A stretch of 64,000 nt of DNA from Thermus sediminis (GTDB lineage Bacteria > Deinococcota > Deinococci > Deinococcales > Thermaceae). Where the stretch lies: assembly GCF_003426945.1 (NCBI RefSeq), contig NZ_QURO01000004.1, positions 806,001-870,000 of the forward strand, read 5' to 3'. Below are positions 54,130 through 62,892 of this stretch, one piece after another. Each line of letters begins with the position of its first letter. The first letter of the stretch is position 1. Position numbers and translations under genes: made by a program. The notes under the pieces were generated by a model. That model did not search any database. It was not told where the DNA came from and worked only from the letters and a program-made list of their open reading frames with translations.

Positions 54130-55405
54130 CCAACACCTCCCCACCGCAACCCCCCGCGGGGCCAAAGGCCTGGCCACCCAAGGGCTGATCCCCGTTCACC
54201 ACCTGTCCATCCCCCTGGATGCGCCAAGCCTGTATGGCGTTGTAGTGGTAGCGGTTGTTCCTCCCCCATCTCCTGAAGAACTCCTCCCGGGTGGGCTGGG
54301 TATTCCCCGCCTCGTCCCAGGCCCGGCTCCAAAGGACCACCTCCTTGCCGTCCCAGTACCAGGGCATCTTGAAACGCACAAAGGCGTAGCGCTCCACCGG
54401 AGGCTCCAAGGTAGCCCGCCTCCAGGTCCTCCCCTGGTCAAAGGAGATCTCCACACGGGTGACGCGGCCGTACCCACTCCAGGCCAGGCCCCTTATCTCG
54501 TGGAAGCCGGGCTTGATCTGCTGGAGCCCTGAGGGGGAGGTGATGATGGACTGGGGCTCCATGATCCAGGTAAAGGCCAGGACCCGACCATCCGCCATCA
54601 CATCCGTGTACTCGCTGGTCTCATCCTTGGCCATGGCGGGTAGGTCCGTGACCAGGATGCGCCTGAGCCACTTCACCTGGATGCTCCCCTCCCAGCCCGG
54701 GACCACCAGGCGCACGGGGTAGCCCTGCTCCGGGCGGAGGGCCTCCCCGTTCTGGGCGTAGGCCACCAGGACATCCTCCATGGCCTTCTCCAGGGGGATG
54801 GAACGGGTGTACATGGCCGCATCCATCCCCTCGGGGACGAGCCATTTGGCCCCGGGCTTCACCCCCGCCTCCTTGAGGAGGAGGGCAAGGGGCACCCCGG
54901 TCCAGCTGGCGTTGGAGGCCAGGCCGCGGCTGCGGGTGGCGGTGAGGCTTGGGTCCGGAGGGTTGCGGTAGCCGTTCTGCCCGTTGCCGGCACACTCGAT
55001 GAAGTAGGTGCGGGTCACCGAGGGGAAGCGCTTGAGGTCCTCCAGGGTGAAGATCAGGGGGCGCTCCACCATCCCGTGGATGACCAGGCGGTAGGCCTCG
55101 GGGTCCACCTGGGGCACGCCGGCGTGGTGGCGCTCAAAAAAGAGGCCGTTGGGGGTGATGACCCCCTCCAGATCCCCGATGGGGGCAAAGCTCGCCCCCG
55201 AGTGGCGGGTGCGCAGGTTGGGGGAGATGTAGCGCACCACGCCCTCTTCAAAGGGGCTCCGCCCTCCGTACTCGGAGAGGGGGGTGCCCAAGGGGGTAAG
55301 GGTCTCAAAGGTCTTTTCCGTCCATGGGGACCCCTGGGCTTTGGCCTTCATGAGGGAGAGAAGCCCCCCTACGCCAAGTAGCCGGAAGAACTTCCTTCGG
55401 TCCAT
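54122..55405 (-). CDS. soxC: SoxC, molybdenum-cofactor sulfane dehydrogenase subunit
   Basis: The 427-residue protein belongs to the sulfite oxidase fold. A Tat-like leader (DRRKFFRLLGVGGLLSL) is followed by the molybdopterin domain with ERHHAGVPQVDPEAYRLVIHG and the molybdenum-ligand cysteine region TYFIECAGNGQNGYRNP, then SWTGVPLALLLKEAGV. The C-terminal dimerisation domain contains SGYGRVTRVEISFDQGRTW. AGGAGGG lies 4 nt before ATG 55405. SoxC with the downstream cytochrome oxidises protein-bound sulfur in the thiosulfate pathway. A strong hairpin at 55441-55461 precedes it. Confidence 0.94.
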   Translation of the reverse strand: MDRRKFFRLLGVGGLLSLMKAKAQGSPWTEKTFETLTPLGTPLSEYGGRSPFEEGVVRYISPNLRTRHSGASFAPIGDLEGVITPNGLFFERHHAGVPQVDPEAYRLVIHGMVERPLIFTLEDLKRFPSVTRTYFIECAGNGQNGYRNPPDPSLTATRSRGLASNASWTGVPLALLLKEAGVKPGAKWLVPEGMDAAMYTRSIPLEKAMEDVLVAYAQNGEALRPEQGYPVRLVVPGWEGSIQVKWLRRILVTDLPAMAKDETSEYTDVMADGRVLAFTWIMEPQSIITSPSGLQQIKPGFHEIRGLAWSGYGRVTRVEISFDQGRTWRRATLEPPVERYAFVRFKMPWYWDGKEVVLWSRAWDEAGNTQPTREEFFRRWGRNNRYHYNAIQAWRIQGDGQVVNGDQPLGGQAFGPAGGCGGEVLDV

Positions 55406-55440
55406 ATACCCTCCTAGTGTATCTTGGGCGCGTAGGAAAT

Positions 55441-55461
55441 CCCGCCCCCCTTGGGGGCGGG
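55441..55461 (-). terminator. Hairpin between the flavoprotein gene and soxC
   Basis: On the minus strand CCCGCCCCC - AAG - GGGGCGGG is followed by ATTTCC. It lies between the flavoprotein stop (55473) and soxC, so it may lower read-through or protect the upstream mRNA end inside the sox operon. Confidence 0.5.
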
Positions 55462-55472
55462 ACCCTGGCCCT

Positions 55473-56759
55473 TCAGGCAGGGCCAAACATGTCGTTCCAG
55501 ATGCCCAAGGCCCAGCCGTAGGCGGCCTCGCCGCTGGCCTTGGAGCGCTGGTTGTCCACCGTGCTCTGCTGGACCACCCGGCGGGCAGCCTCGTCCCAGC
55601 TGTGCTGGTGGGCCACCCAGATGGCCTCCTCGGAGTTCACAAAGGAGTAGCAGATGTTGGTGGGGAGCTCGGGGGCGATCTCCGCCAGAGGCCTGCCCCT
55701 CAAGCGTTCGGCGATCTGCCGGGCCACGATGGTGCCGGAGACGTAGGCCACCATCCCGCTCTTGGGGTAGGGGGTGTTGCCCACGATGTCCCCCAGGAGG
55801 TAGACCCGGTCGTCCCTTTCGGAGAAGAAGTAGGGAAGGCGGATGTTGGCCCACCTTTCCCCAAGCCCCGCCTGCTGCACGATCTCCGCCGCCTTCATGG
55901 GAGGGATGATGTTGGCTACGGTGAAGGGAACGTCCCCGAGCTCGGTCTTTATTACCTTCTTCTCGTAGTCTAGGCCGGTGATGGTGGTGCTGGGGATATA
56001 CTCCAAATAGTCCTTGTAGAGGTCGTTGTAGGCGGCGAGGAACCCGGGGGCCTTGGAGATGGGCTGGGGGTTGGCGTCCAGGACGATGAGCTTACCCTTG
56101 ACCCCTTTGGTCTTGAACCGCCAGGCTAGAAGGGCCGCCCGCTCGTAAGGGCCGGGAGGGCAGCGGTAGGGGGGGTTGGGGATGTAGATGACGAACTCCC
56201 CACCCTCCTCCTCAAAGCGGTCGATCTGGCGGCGAAGGGCGACGTGCTCAAAGGGTCGGAAGCCCACGGGGAGGAAGTCCTTGGCCTCGGGGTAACCGGG
56301 GATGGCCTCGTACATGTAGGTGATCCCCGGGGCGAGGACCAGGAGGTCGTAGGCCAGGTAGCCCCCGGTGGTGCGGATGAGGCGGCGGTCCCGGTTGATC
56401 TCCAGGACCCGCTCCTGGACGAAGACCACGCCGTCCCGGATCACCTCGCTGTAGTCAAAGACCAGAAACTCCAAGGGCTGCAACCCCGCCAGGAAGAGGT
56501 TGGATATGGGGCAGGACATGAAGTAGCCCCGCTGTTCCAGGAGGACCACCTCGGCCTCGGGCACCGCCTGCTTGAGCTTGCGGGCCGCCGCGGTCCCACC
56601 CCAGCCGCCCCCCACCACCACCACCCGGGGAGCCCGGGTGCGGGGAAGGAGGGTGGGCGGACGGGCATAGAACTCCCGGGCGAATCCGCCGCTTCCCAAA
56701 GCCCCAGCCGCCGCAAGAGTGGCCCCCGTTTTCAGGACCTGACGCCGGTTGACCTTCAT
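55473..56759 (-). CDS. SoxF/FCSD-type sulfide dehydrogenase flavoprotein
   Basis: The 428-residue FAD protein has a Tat signal (NRRQVLKTGATLAAAGALG), the dinucleotide motif VVVVGGGWGGTAAARKL, the redox cysteine in YFMSCPISNLFLAGL and a second cysteine region PTNICYSFVNSEEAI. The closing domain AYVSGTIVARQIAERLRG is characteristic of flavocytochrome c sulfide dehydrogenase. It would oxidise sulfide, or reactivate the Sox proteins as SoxF does in Paracoccus. GGAGGGAGGAG precedes ATG 56759. No cytochrome subunit follows directly; a Sox cytochrome may serve. Confidence 0.9.
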   Translation of the reverse strand: MKVNRRQVLKTGATLAAAGALGSGGFAREFYARPPTLLPRTRAPRVVVVGGGWGGTAAARKLKQAVPEAEVVLLEQRGYFMSCPISNLFLAGLQPLEFLVFDYSEVIRDGVVFVQERVLEINRDRRLIRTTGGYLAYDLLVLAPGITYMYEAIPGYPEAKDFLPVGFRPFEHVALRRQIDRFEEEGGEFVIYIPNPPYRCPPGPYERAALLAWRFKTKGVKGKLIVLDANPQPISKAPGFLAAYNDLYKDYLEYIPSTTITGLDYEKKVIKTELGDVPFTVANIIPPMKAAEIVQQAGLGERWANIRLPYFFSERDDRVYLLGDIVGNTPYPKSGMVAYVSGTIVARQIAERLRGRPLAEIAPELPTNICYSFVNSEEAIWVAHQHSWDEAARRVVQQSTVDNQRSKASGEAAYGWALGIWNDMFGPA

Positions 56760-56772
56760 CTCCTCCCTCCCT

Positions 56773-57624
56773 TCATTGACCCGGGCGGTAAGGCACCCCA
56801 CCCACGGCCTCCAAAACGGCGCCCATCACCTGCCGGGCCTCCTGGAGCATGGGCACTGCGGGCGTGCCCATCACCCCCGGCATGATGGTCATGAGCATGG
56901 GCTCAATGGCCCCCACCAGCACATCCGAGCCCATCTGCATGGCGAAGAAGCGGCAGGGCGCAGCGAAACCCCCGGCGGGCTGGGCGAGGAACATTATACG
57001 GGCCCACTCGCTCTTGCAGGGCATGATCACGGTCACCGGGCCCACCTGGACGTTGGGGAGGAGGTTCATCCCCAAGGAGGTGAGCTCGGTTTCCACCATG
57101 AGGACCACGTCCTCCACCTGGGCTGAGGGGACGCGGTAGAGGAGGGCGGGCATCAAGCCGCTACTGGGATCCGGCATCATGGGGGGGGAAAGCCGCCTCA
57201 CCACCCCCAATTGGCCCAAGGCAGCCTCGAGGCGCCAGGTAAGCTCCCGCACCTTGCCCCCGTAGACCCCCATGAGGCCGAAGAGGAACCTGCCGTCCAG
57301 GGTCCCCACCAGGTGCCTCTCCCCCTCCCCGGTGATGAAGACCGTAGGGGGAAGGATGATGGCCGTCATGGGGTTCTTGGAGGCGGCCTCCAGGCTCCCT
57401 CCTCCGGGCTTGAGAACGACGAGGCGGTACTCGGGGAAGCCCGGGCCCGTCACCTGGCGCACCTGCTCCCCCAGGTTCAGGACCCGGTCAGGCTCCAGGC
57501 CCGCGCTCCTCAGGGCCTGGAGGGTCCTGGCCTCCACCTCCTCCAGGGAACCCCTCACCTCCACCACCAGGGACTGGGCCAAGGCCAGGCCCGAAACCGC
57601 CAAAAGGGCCCAAAGCTTCTTCAA
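56773..57624 (-). CDS. Exported protein with two DUF302-like domains
   Basis: The 283-residue protein has a signal peptide (KKLWALLAVSGLALAQ) and two copies of a DUF302-like alpha/beta domain: the first around ARTLQALRSAGLEPDRVLNLGEQ, written as adjoining blocks, and the second around VETELTSLGMNLLPNVQVGP with MPCKSEWARIMFLAQ. DUF302 proteins often stand in sulfur-oxidation clusters, role unknown. The C-terminus is rich in Met (EPMLMTIMPGVMGTPAVPML), which could bind copper or heme iron. TTG 57624 overlaps the rhodanese stop (TTGA). Confidence 0.78.
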   Translation of the reverse strand: MKKLWALLAVSGLALAQSLVVEVRGSLEEVEARTLQALRSAGLEPDRVLNLGEQVRQVTGPGFPEYRLVVLKPGGGSLEAASKNPMTAIILPPTVFITGEGERHLVGTLDGRFLFGLMGVYGGKVRELTWRLEAALGQLGVVRRLSPPMMPDPSSGLMPALLYRVPSAQVEDVVLMVETELTSLGMNLLPNVQVGPVTVIMPCKSEWARIMFLAQPAGGFAAPCRFFAMQMGSDVLVGAIEPMLMTIMPGVMGTPAVPMLQEARQVMGAVLEAVGGVPYRPGQ

Positions 57625-58058
57625 CCCTCCACCTCCACCTCGAGGCCGGCATCCAGCCAGCCTTTGAAGCCAAAGGCGATGTTCTTGGCGTTCTTGTACC
57701 CCAGGGCCTGAAGGTAGGCGGCGATCACCATGGAGACGCTCCCCGAGTTGCAGTAAACAAGGATCAAGGCCTCCTTGTCCTGGGGGAGCTCGTTGAGCCG
57801 CCTGGGGACCTCCCCCGCGGGGAGGTGGACCGAGCCCGGGATGTGCCCCCGCCTCCTCTCCTCCGCCGTGCGCACGTCCAGGAGCAAGGGCTCAAAGAGG
57901 AGGAGGTCCCTGGCCTCCGTGGGGAAGACCAGGTAGCTCGCCGGGGGGACCCGCCCGATGAAGGCCGCAAAGGCCTCGGCAAAATCCTCTCCCCCCTGCC
58001 CCTGGCCCTGGGCTAGGGGCAGGAAGGGGAGGGCGAGGAGAAGGTCCCGGCGGCGCAT
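57621..58058 (-). CDS. Exported rhodanese-like protein
   Basis: The 145-residue protein has a leader (RRRDLLLALPFLPLAQG) and a rhodanese domain with LLLDVRTAEERRRGHIPGSV and the active cysteine in LILVYCNSGSVSMVIAAYL. It could carry sulfane sulfur between Sox proteins or handle thiosulfate in the periplasm. The CNSGS loop has five residues around the cysteine, as in single-domain rhodaneses. It lies 2 nt after soxA and overlaps the DUF302 gene. Confidence 0.9.
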   Translation of the reverse strand: MRRRDLLLALPFLPLAQGQGQGGEDFAEAFAAFIGRVPPASYLVFPTEARDLLLFEPLLLDVRTAEERRRGHIPGSVHLPAGEVPRRLNELPQDKEALILVYCNSGSVSMVIAAYLQALGYKNAKNIAFGFKGWLDAGLEVEVEG

Positions 58059-58060
58059 CC

Positions 58061-58855
58061 CTACCTCGTGAAGAAGGGCAGCTCCTCAAAGGCGTGGCCA
58101 GCCCTAGTGGCCTCGGCCAGGATGTAGAGGGTGAGGGCGATGTAGGGCTCGGAGTAGTAGGCCGGGGCGGGGATGCCTATGGAATCGTAGCAGAAGGCTA
58201 TACGGTCCTGCATGGTGTAGAGCTTGTCCGCCTCAAACCGGTAAGCGGGCCACTCGCTACCCAAGCCCTGGCTGGGGCTCCGCAGGGGGGAAAGGCGGAC
58301 CCGCCTCCCGGCGTAGCGGTCGTGGCAGGCGGAGCAGTTCATGTCCCGGTTGCCCGCCCGCATGTACCAGAGCTCCCGACCCAGGTTGTAAAGGGCATGC
58401 TCCTGGGGGTGTTTGGGCACCACCTGCATCCTGGCCCTGGAGGAGTAGCTGGCGATGTAAGCGGCGATGGCCCGCACCTCGTCCCGCTTGATCTCCTGGG
58501 GCTTATAGCCCTGAACGGTCTGCATGCAGGTGTAAATCCGGGTTTCCAAGTCCTCCACGCGCCTGGAGTCGGGGAAGTACCTGGGCAAGGTGGCGTAGCT
58601 CCCCTCCAGGACCCCGGGCCCCTTGCCGAAGTCGCAGGCCTCTAGGGTCTTCCCCGAGGGCCCCTTGCGGTAGAAGAGCTCCCTCCCCTCCTCCACGTAG
58701 AGCTCCCCAGGCAGAATCCCGAAGGTCTCCAGGTACATCTGCCTTTGCCGCATGGCCTCCTCAAAGGGGTCCAGGGGCTTCTGACCTTGGGTGTAGGCGA
58801 AGAGGGCCCCGAAGCCGAGGAGGGCCAGGCCAGAGAGCAGGTAGGTCCGCTTCAT
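58061..58855 (-). CDS. soxA: SoxA, monoheme L-cysteine S-thiosulfotransferase subunit (copy 1)
   Basis: The 264-residue protein carries one heme site CSACHDRYAGRRVRL and the cysteine ligand in DRIAFCYDSIG that is persulfidated in active SoxA. The first heme of diheme SoxA is absent; instead ACDFGKGPGVLEG and YTCMQTVQGYKP carry the disulfide cysteines, as in type II SoxA. With SoxX it attaches thiosulfate to SoxY. ATG 58855 is preferred since GGAGG lies 5 nt upstream; GTG 58861 is the alternative. A second SoxA lies at 61718-62503 and differs in sequence. Confidence 0.92.
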   Translation of the reverse strand: MKRTYLLSGLALLGFGALFAYTQGQKPLDPFEEAMRQRQMYLETFGILPGELYVEEGRELFYRKGPSGKTLEACDFGKGPGVLEGSYATLPRYFPDSRRVEDLETRIYTCMQTVQGYKPQEIKRDEVRAIAAYIASYSSRARMQVVPKHPQEHALYNLGRELWYMRAGNRDMNCSACHDRYAGRRVRLSPLRSPSQGLGSEWPAYRFEADKLYTMQDRIAFCYDSIGIPAPAYYSEPYIALTLYILAEATRAGHAFEELPFFTR

Positions 58856-58857
58856 CC

Positions 58858-59421
58858 TCACCTCCGGTTCACGGGGGACTCAGGGTCCAGGAGAAAGGCC
58901 ACGATGTGGGCCGCTTCCTCAGGGGTGAAGTGGCCCTGCACCCCACCCCGGTACATGAGGGAGCAGGGGAAGTAGGCCCAGGCGTTGTAGACCACCTCGT
59001 AGACGTAGCGTTGGAGCGCCTCCGACTGGCCCCTAAGGGCCCCGTACCCCCGGAGGTCAGGCCCCACGGTGCCGTAGGCCACCTCCGCCGGGTCCCCCGA
59101 GTGGCAGGCGTAGCAGTTGCCCCTCCTGGGGTCGGTGAAGATCTCCTCCCCCTTCCGCCAGTCGCCCATGAGCCTGCCGTCCTCCGGGTAGCGGATGAGG
59201 GCCCGCTGTTCGGCCAGGAAGAGGGGGAGGAGGTCCGGGGGGAGCCTGTCCCGGTACTGGGAGCAGAGGGCCTGTCCCCGGTCTTGGGAGCCCATCACTT
59301 TGAGGAAAGCCTCTCCCCCGGTCTGGAGGGCAGCCTCGAGGCGAGCCCTGAAAGGGCCCACCTGGGAAAACCCTAAGCCCAAGAGAAGAACGCCTATGAG
59401 CAAAACTCCTGTTCGCTTCAT
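58858..59421 (-). CDS. soxX: SoxX cytochrome c (copy 1)
   Basis: The 187-residue exported cytochrome has a signal peptide (RTGVLLIGVLLLGLGFS), the heme motif GNCYACHSGDPAEVAYGTVG near residue 102 and the methionine ligand in YFPCSLMYRGG. The segment ALCSQYRDRLPPDLLPLFL before the heme is an N-terminal extension shared with copy 2. SoxX accepts electrons from SoxA and passes them to a small cytochrome. It overlaps soxB by 4 nt and soxA by a few bases. Copy 2 stands on the other side of soxB. Confidence 0.92.
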   Translation of the reverse strand: MKRTGVLLIGVLLLGLGFSQVGPFRARLEAALQTGGEAFLKVMGSQDRGQALCSQYRDRLPPDLLPLFLAEQRALIRYPEDGRLMGDWRKGEEIFTDPRRGNCYACHSGDPAEVAYGTVGPDLRGYGALRGQSEALQRYVYEVVYNAWAYFPCSLMYRGGVQGHFTPEEAAHIVAFLLDPESPVNRR

Positions 59422-61139
59422 CCCATCACCTCGGGCAGGCGGTAGTTGCGCCCCAGGACCCTCACGTTGGGCTGGGGCAGGATCCGTACCCGGCCCACCG
59501 CCTTGAGGTAACCGGCTAGCACCTCGTAGATGGGCTTGGGCTCATACCCCAGCTTGGCCTCCCCCACCCGCTGGAGCCTCCCCCCGTAGGCGGCCACCAG
59601 ATAGCGGCGGTTGGGATCCAAGGGCTTCCCGTTCACTTCCAGGTCCCGGATGCGGCCCCCCGTGGGGGCGTCGGGGTCCAGGACGTAGCGGAGGCCCACG
59701 GTACGGCTCACGTCCCCGCCCTGGTGGTAGAAGGGGTCGGGGCTAAAGACGTTGCTGGCGATGTCCTCCAAGACGCTTCGGATCTGCTCCCCCCTGAGGT
59801 AGAAGAGGTAGAGCTCAGGGTAGGTGAAGCCCAGGTAGGCGTAGAGGTGGTCCCAGGTGATGGCCTGTCCCGGGAGAACGGTGGTGCCCCAGCGCACCGC
59901 AGGGCTGAAGACCACCTCCACCTCGGGATAGACCGCCCGCACCGCCTCCCCTACCAGCTGGTCAAAGGTGGAGTAGAGGGTGTCCCGCTTGTAAAGTAGG
60001 GTTTCCGTGACCGCCAAGGGCTCCAAGAGGTGCTGGCGGTGAGGGGCAATCTGGGCCTCCAAGAAGGCCTCCACATCCTCCGCCTGGGGCAGATGGGCCG
60101 AAAGGACGGGCAGGACCCGAACCCGGAGGTTGGCGATCCCCCCCTTGCGGAGCCTGAGGTCTACCCGCATGAGGGCCTTGCCGGCGGCGCTTCCCCCCAC
60201 GATCCAGGTCCGCCCCACCCGCCAGGGCAGGGGGGTGAGGTCGTGGGTGTGGCCGGAGAGGATGAGGTCTATTCCCTCCACCCGTTCCGCCAGGGCGGCG
60301 TCCAGCTGCAGGCCATTGTGGGAGAGGAGGACCACCGCATCCGCCCCCTCGGCCCGGGCCCTTCGCACCGCCTCCCCTAGCCTCCTCTCGTCCAGGGCGA
60401 AGGAGAGGCCCTCGGTGAACTCCTCGGGATGGGCCACCTTCACGTAGGGGTAGCTGGCCCCCACTACGGCCAGGGCATAGGGCCCCACCTGGTGGATGCG
60501 GTAAGCGGGGAAGAGGGGATCGCCGAAGAGCTCGTCCACGATGTTATAGGAGAGAAGCTCCCCTTGGAAGGCCTCGAGGAGCTCCTCCACCCTTTCCTGC
60601 CCCAGGGTCCACTCCCAGTGGGAGACCATGTGGTCCACCCCCACCCGGTTCTGCCAGTCCACGATGGCCCTCCCCTGGGTGAGGAGGGAAATCCCGGAGT
60701 TGGTCCAGGTATCCCCCCCATCCAGGACCAGGGCCTTGCCCCCTTCCGCCTCCACCTGGGCCTTCTGCTGACGGATGAGGGCGGTAAGCGGAGCCAGACC
60801 GCCGATGGGCCCCAAGGCCCGGGCCAGCTCCACGAAGTCCAGGTAGGAGAGGAGGTAGGCCAAGGGGGTCTTCCGGGCCACCCCGTAGTAGCGGAGGACG
60901 GCCTCCCCCGTGAGGTAGCCGGGGCGGCCCATGAGGGGCTTGGGGGCGATGAGGTTGGGGGGCTCCATGAAGTAGTGGGGGAAAAGCTGGGCGTGGAGAT
61001 CGGAGAAGTAGAGCAAGGTGGCCTCCCCATAGGGTGGGAGGTCGTAGAGTCCCTTGGGGTCCTCCAACACCCGGGAAAGGGCCTTGGGGGAGAGGCCCGC
61101 CAGAGCGGAAAGAAGGAAGAGGAGCTCCCTGCGGTTCAT
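59418..61139 (-). CDS. soxB: SoxB thiosulfohydrolase
   Basis: The 573-residue enzyme is a two-domain calcineurin/5'-nucleotidase-type hydrolase that removes sulfate from SoxY-bound sulfur. A leader (NRRELLFLLSALAGLSPKAL) precedes the metal-binding LLYFSDLHAQLFPHYF, LVLDGGDTWTNSGISLL, VVLLSHNGLQLDAALAE and DLILSGHTHDLTPL, which supply the dimanganese ligands. The C-terminal domain contains VVFSPAVRWGTTVLPG and DVSRTVGLRYVLDPD. It matches the known T. thermophilus SoxB in organisation. It lies between two soxXA pairs, sharing 4-nt overlaps with both soxX genes. Confidence 0.96.
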   Translation of the reverse strand: MNRRELLFLLSALAGLSPKALSRVLEDPKGLYDLPPYGEATLLYFSDLHAQLFPHYFMEPPNLIAPKPLMGRPGYLTGEAVLRYYGVARKTPLAYLLSYLDFVELARALGPIGGLAPLTALIRQQKAQVEAEGGKALVLDGGDTWTNSGISLLTQGRAIVDWQNRVGVDHMVSHWEWTLGQERVEELLEAFQGELLSYNIVDELFGDPLFPAYRIHQVGPYALAVVGASYPYVKVAHPEEFTEGLSFALDERRLGEAVRRARAEGADAVVLLSHNGLQLDAALAERVEGIDLILSGHTHDLTPLPWRVGRTWIVGGSAAGKALMRVDLRLRKGGIANLRVRVLPVLSAHLPQAEDVEAFLEAQIAPHRQHLLEPLAVTETLLYKRDTLYSTFDQLVGEAVRAVYPEVEVVFSPAVRWGTTVLPGQAITWDHLYAYLGFTYPELYLFYLRGEQIRSVLEDIASNVFSPDPFYHQGGDVSRTVGLRYVLDPDAPTGGRIRDLEVNGKPLDPNRRYLVAAYGGRLQRVGEAKLGYEPKPIYEVLAGYLKAVGRVRILPQPNVRVLGRNYRLPEVMG

Positions 61140-61708
61140 CGGGACCCCACTGCAGGCTTGGTGTTGAAGTCAGACTCCGGGTCCAGGAGGTAGGCCACCA
61201 CGTGGGCGATCTCCTCGGGGGTTAGGCCTCCCAGGGCCCCGAAGCGGTACATGACCGAGCAGGGGAAGTAGGCCCAAGCGTTGTAGATGACCTCGTAGGT
61301 GTAGCGCTGCATGGCCTCGGACTGGCCCCGGTTTAGGCCGTACTTCTCCAGGCTGGGCCCCACGTCCCCACCCAGGTGCACGGGGGAGCCATAGTGGCAG
61401 GAGAAGCAGTTGGCCTTCTGCAGGTTGTTGAAGATCTCCCCGCCCTTGCGCCAGTCCCCCATGAGCCTCCCGTCTGCGGGATACCTGATGAGGGCCCGTT
61501 GCTCCTCCAGGAACTGGGGCAGAAGTTCGGCGGGGAGGCGGTTGCGGTACTGGGAGCAAAGGGCCTGGTCGGGGCGCTGGTTGAGGAAGACCTCGGCGTA
61601 GGCCTTACCCCCAGTCTGGATGGGTTTTAGCTCCTCCTCGGTGAAGTACCGCTGGGCCAGGGCCAAGGCCAGAAGGGCCAAAAGGAGGAAAAGAAGGGCT
61701 TTTCTCAT
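61136..61708 (-). CDS. soxX: SoxX cytochrome c (copy 2)
   Basis: The 190-residue paralogue of the copy at 58858 has a signal peptide (RKALLFLLLALLALALAQ), the heme motif ANCFSCHYGSPVHLGGDVGP and the methionine ligand in YFPCSVMYRFG. It shares ALCSQYRNRLPAELL and IRYPADGRLMGDWRKGGEIF almost exactly with copy 1, so the two arose by duplication, but the signal peptide and heme surroundings have changed. It lies 9 nt downstream of its partner soxA copy 2 and overlaps soxB. Confidence 0.92.
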   Translation of the reverse strand: MRKALLFLLLALLALALAQRYFTEEELKPIQTGGKAYAEVFLNQRPDQALCSQYRNRLPAELLPQFLEEQRALIRYPADGRLMGDWRKGGEIFNNLQKANCFSCHYGSPVHLGGDVGPSLEKYGLNRGQSEAMQRYTYEVIYNAWAYFPCSVMYRFGALGGLTPEEIAHVVAYLLDPESDFNTKPAVGSR

Positions 61709-61717
61709 GCCTCCTCC

Positions 61718-62503
61718 TCACCGCACAAAGGCGGGCCACTCCTCCACCACCGCCCCATTGGCGTGGTAGGCCATGAAGAGCTCCAGGGCCAGGATGGGCA
61801 GGGAGTAGAGGGCTGGAGCGGGATGGCCGATGTTCCCGTAGCAGGCCCGGATGCGGTCCTGCATGGTCCAGATCTGGTCGTTGGAGTAGCGGTAGGCGGG
61901 CCAGTTGGTCCAGGACTTGTCCTTACCCAGGACATCAGCGTAGGAGAGGACCCCGGCCCGGCGGCCCACGTAGGTCACGTGGCAGGTGGCGCAGCCCACG
62001 TCCCGCTGGCCGGTGCGGGCGTAGAAGAGCTTTTCGCCCAGGGCGTAGAGCTCCCGCTCCTGGGGGAAGAGGAGGCGCACCTGGACCCTTTGCCCCGTGG
62101 ACTTGCTGGCAATGTAGAAGGCGATGGACACCACCTCGGAGCGCTTCACCTCTTCCGGCTTGAAGCCCTGGACCCGGGTCATGCAGGTCACGATGCGGCT
62201 ATCCAGGTCCTCCACCCTTCCCGTGTCCAGGAAATAACGGGGAAGCCTGGCGGCCGCCCCCTCTAAGACCCCTTTGCCCAAGCCGAAGTCGCACTCGGCC
62301 ATGGTCTTGCCCGAAGGGCCCTTGCGGTTGAAAAGCTCCTCCCCCTGGGCCACGATGAGCTCCGTGGGGAGGATCCCCGCGGTCTCCAGGAGGAGCTGCC
62401 GCTGCCGCCTGGCCTCCTCCCGGGGGTCCGCCTCCTGGCCCAAAGCGGCCCCCAGGAGGAGGTTCGCCCCCAGGAGAAGGAATAGCAAGGCCTTCCACCG
62501 CAT
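61718..62503 (-). CDS. soxA: SoxA, monoheme L-cysteine S-thiosulfotransferase subunit (copy 2)
   Basis: The roughly 262-residue paralogue has a leader (RWKALLFLLLGANLLLGAAL), the disulfide cysteines in AECDFGLGKGVLEG and VTCMTRVQGFKPEE, one heme site GCATCHVTYVGRRAG and the ligand cysteine in DRIRACYGNIGHPAP. Everything needed for thiosulfate attachment is present, as in copy 1, so both should be active. The open frame starts ATG-CGG-ATG at 62509; the start at 62503 is equally possible. The upstream spacer to soxZ is about 45 nt and holds CGCCCGG inverted repeats. Confidence 0.9.
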   Translation of the reverse strand: MRWKALLFLLLGANLLLGAALGQEADPREEARRQRQLLLETAGILPTELIVAQGEELFNRKGPSGKTMAECDFGLGKGVLEGAAARLPRYFLDTGRVEDLDSRIVTCMTRVQGFKPEEVKRSEVVSIAFYIASKSTGQRVQVRLLFPQERELYALGEKLFYARTGQRDVGCATCHVTYVGRRAGVLSYADVLGKDKSWTNWPAYRYSNDQIWTMQDRIRACYGNIGHPAPALYSLPILALELFMAYHANGAVVEEWPAFVR

Positions 62504-62553
62504 CCGCATAACCCAACCTCCATAAAGGCGCCCGGCCTCCCGGGCGCCCGCGC

Positions 62554-62880
62554 CTAGGCCAGCTCCAGCCTAACCGTGCCCTCGCCCGTGTCCCCGCCCG
62601 TGTCCCTCAGCCTAACGGTGTAGGCGCCTGGCTTTTCGGCCTTGAACTTGAAGCCGTAGAGGGGGTTGGCGCTGATGGAGGGGCCGGGACGGACTTCGGC
62701 CACCTTCTCCCCCTCAAAGAAGACCTCCACCTGGTTGATGTACCTGGCGGGGATCAGGTTGCCCCGCTCATCCCGGCGGGTGCCGGGCTCGTTGGGGTGC
62801 TGGGCCACCGCCTGGAGCCGGAACTCCTCGCCCGCCTTGGGCCTAGCCGGGGTCAGCCGTACGATCACACGGATGCTCAT
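62554..62880 (-). CDS. soxZ: SoxZ, sulfur carrier partner
   Basis: The 108-residue protein has the SoxZ beta-sandwich: IRVIVRLTPARPKAGEEFRL, IPARYINQVEVFFEGEKVAE and YGFKFKAEKPGAYTVRLRDT, with no signal peptide. SoxZ travels through the Tat pathway with SoxY and exposes its carboxy-terminal arm to partner enzymes. It begins 13 nt downstream of soxY, the usual pair. Confidence 0.94.
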   Translation of the reverse strand: MSIRVIVRLTPARPKAGEEFRLQAVAQHPNEPGTRRDERGNLIPARYINQVEVFFEGEKVAEVRPGPSISANPLYGFKFKAEKPGAYTVRLRDTGGDTGEGTVRLELA

Positions 62881-62892
62881 GCTCTACCTCCC

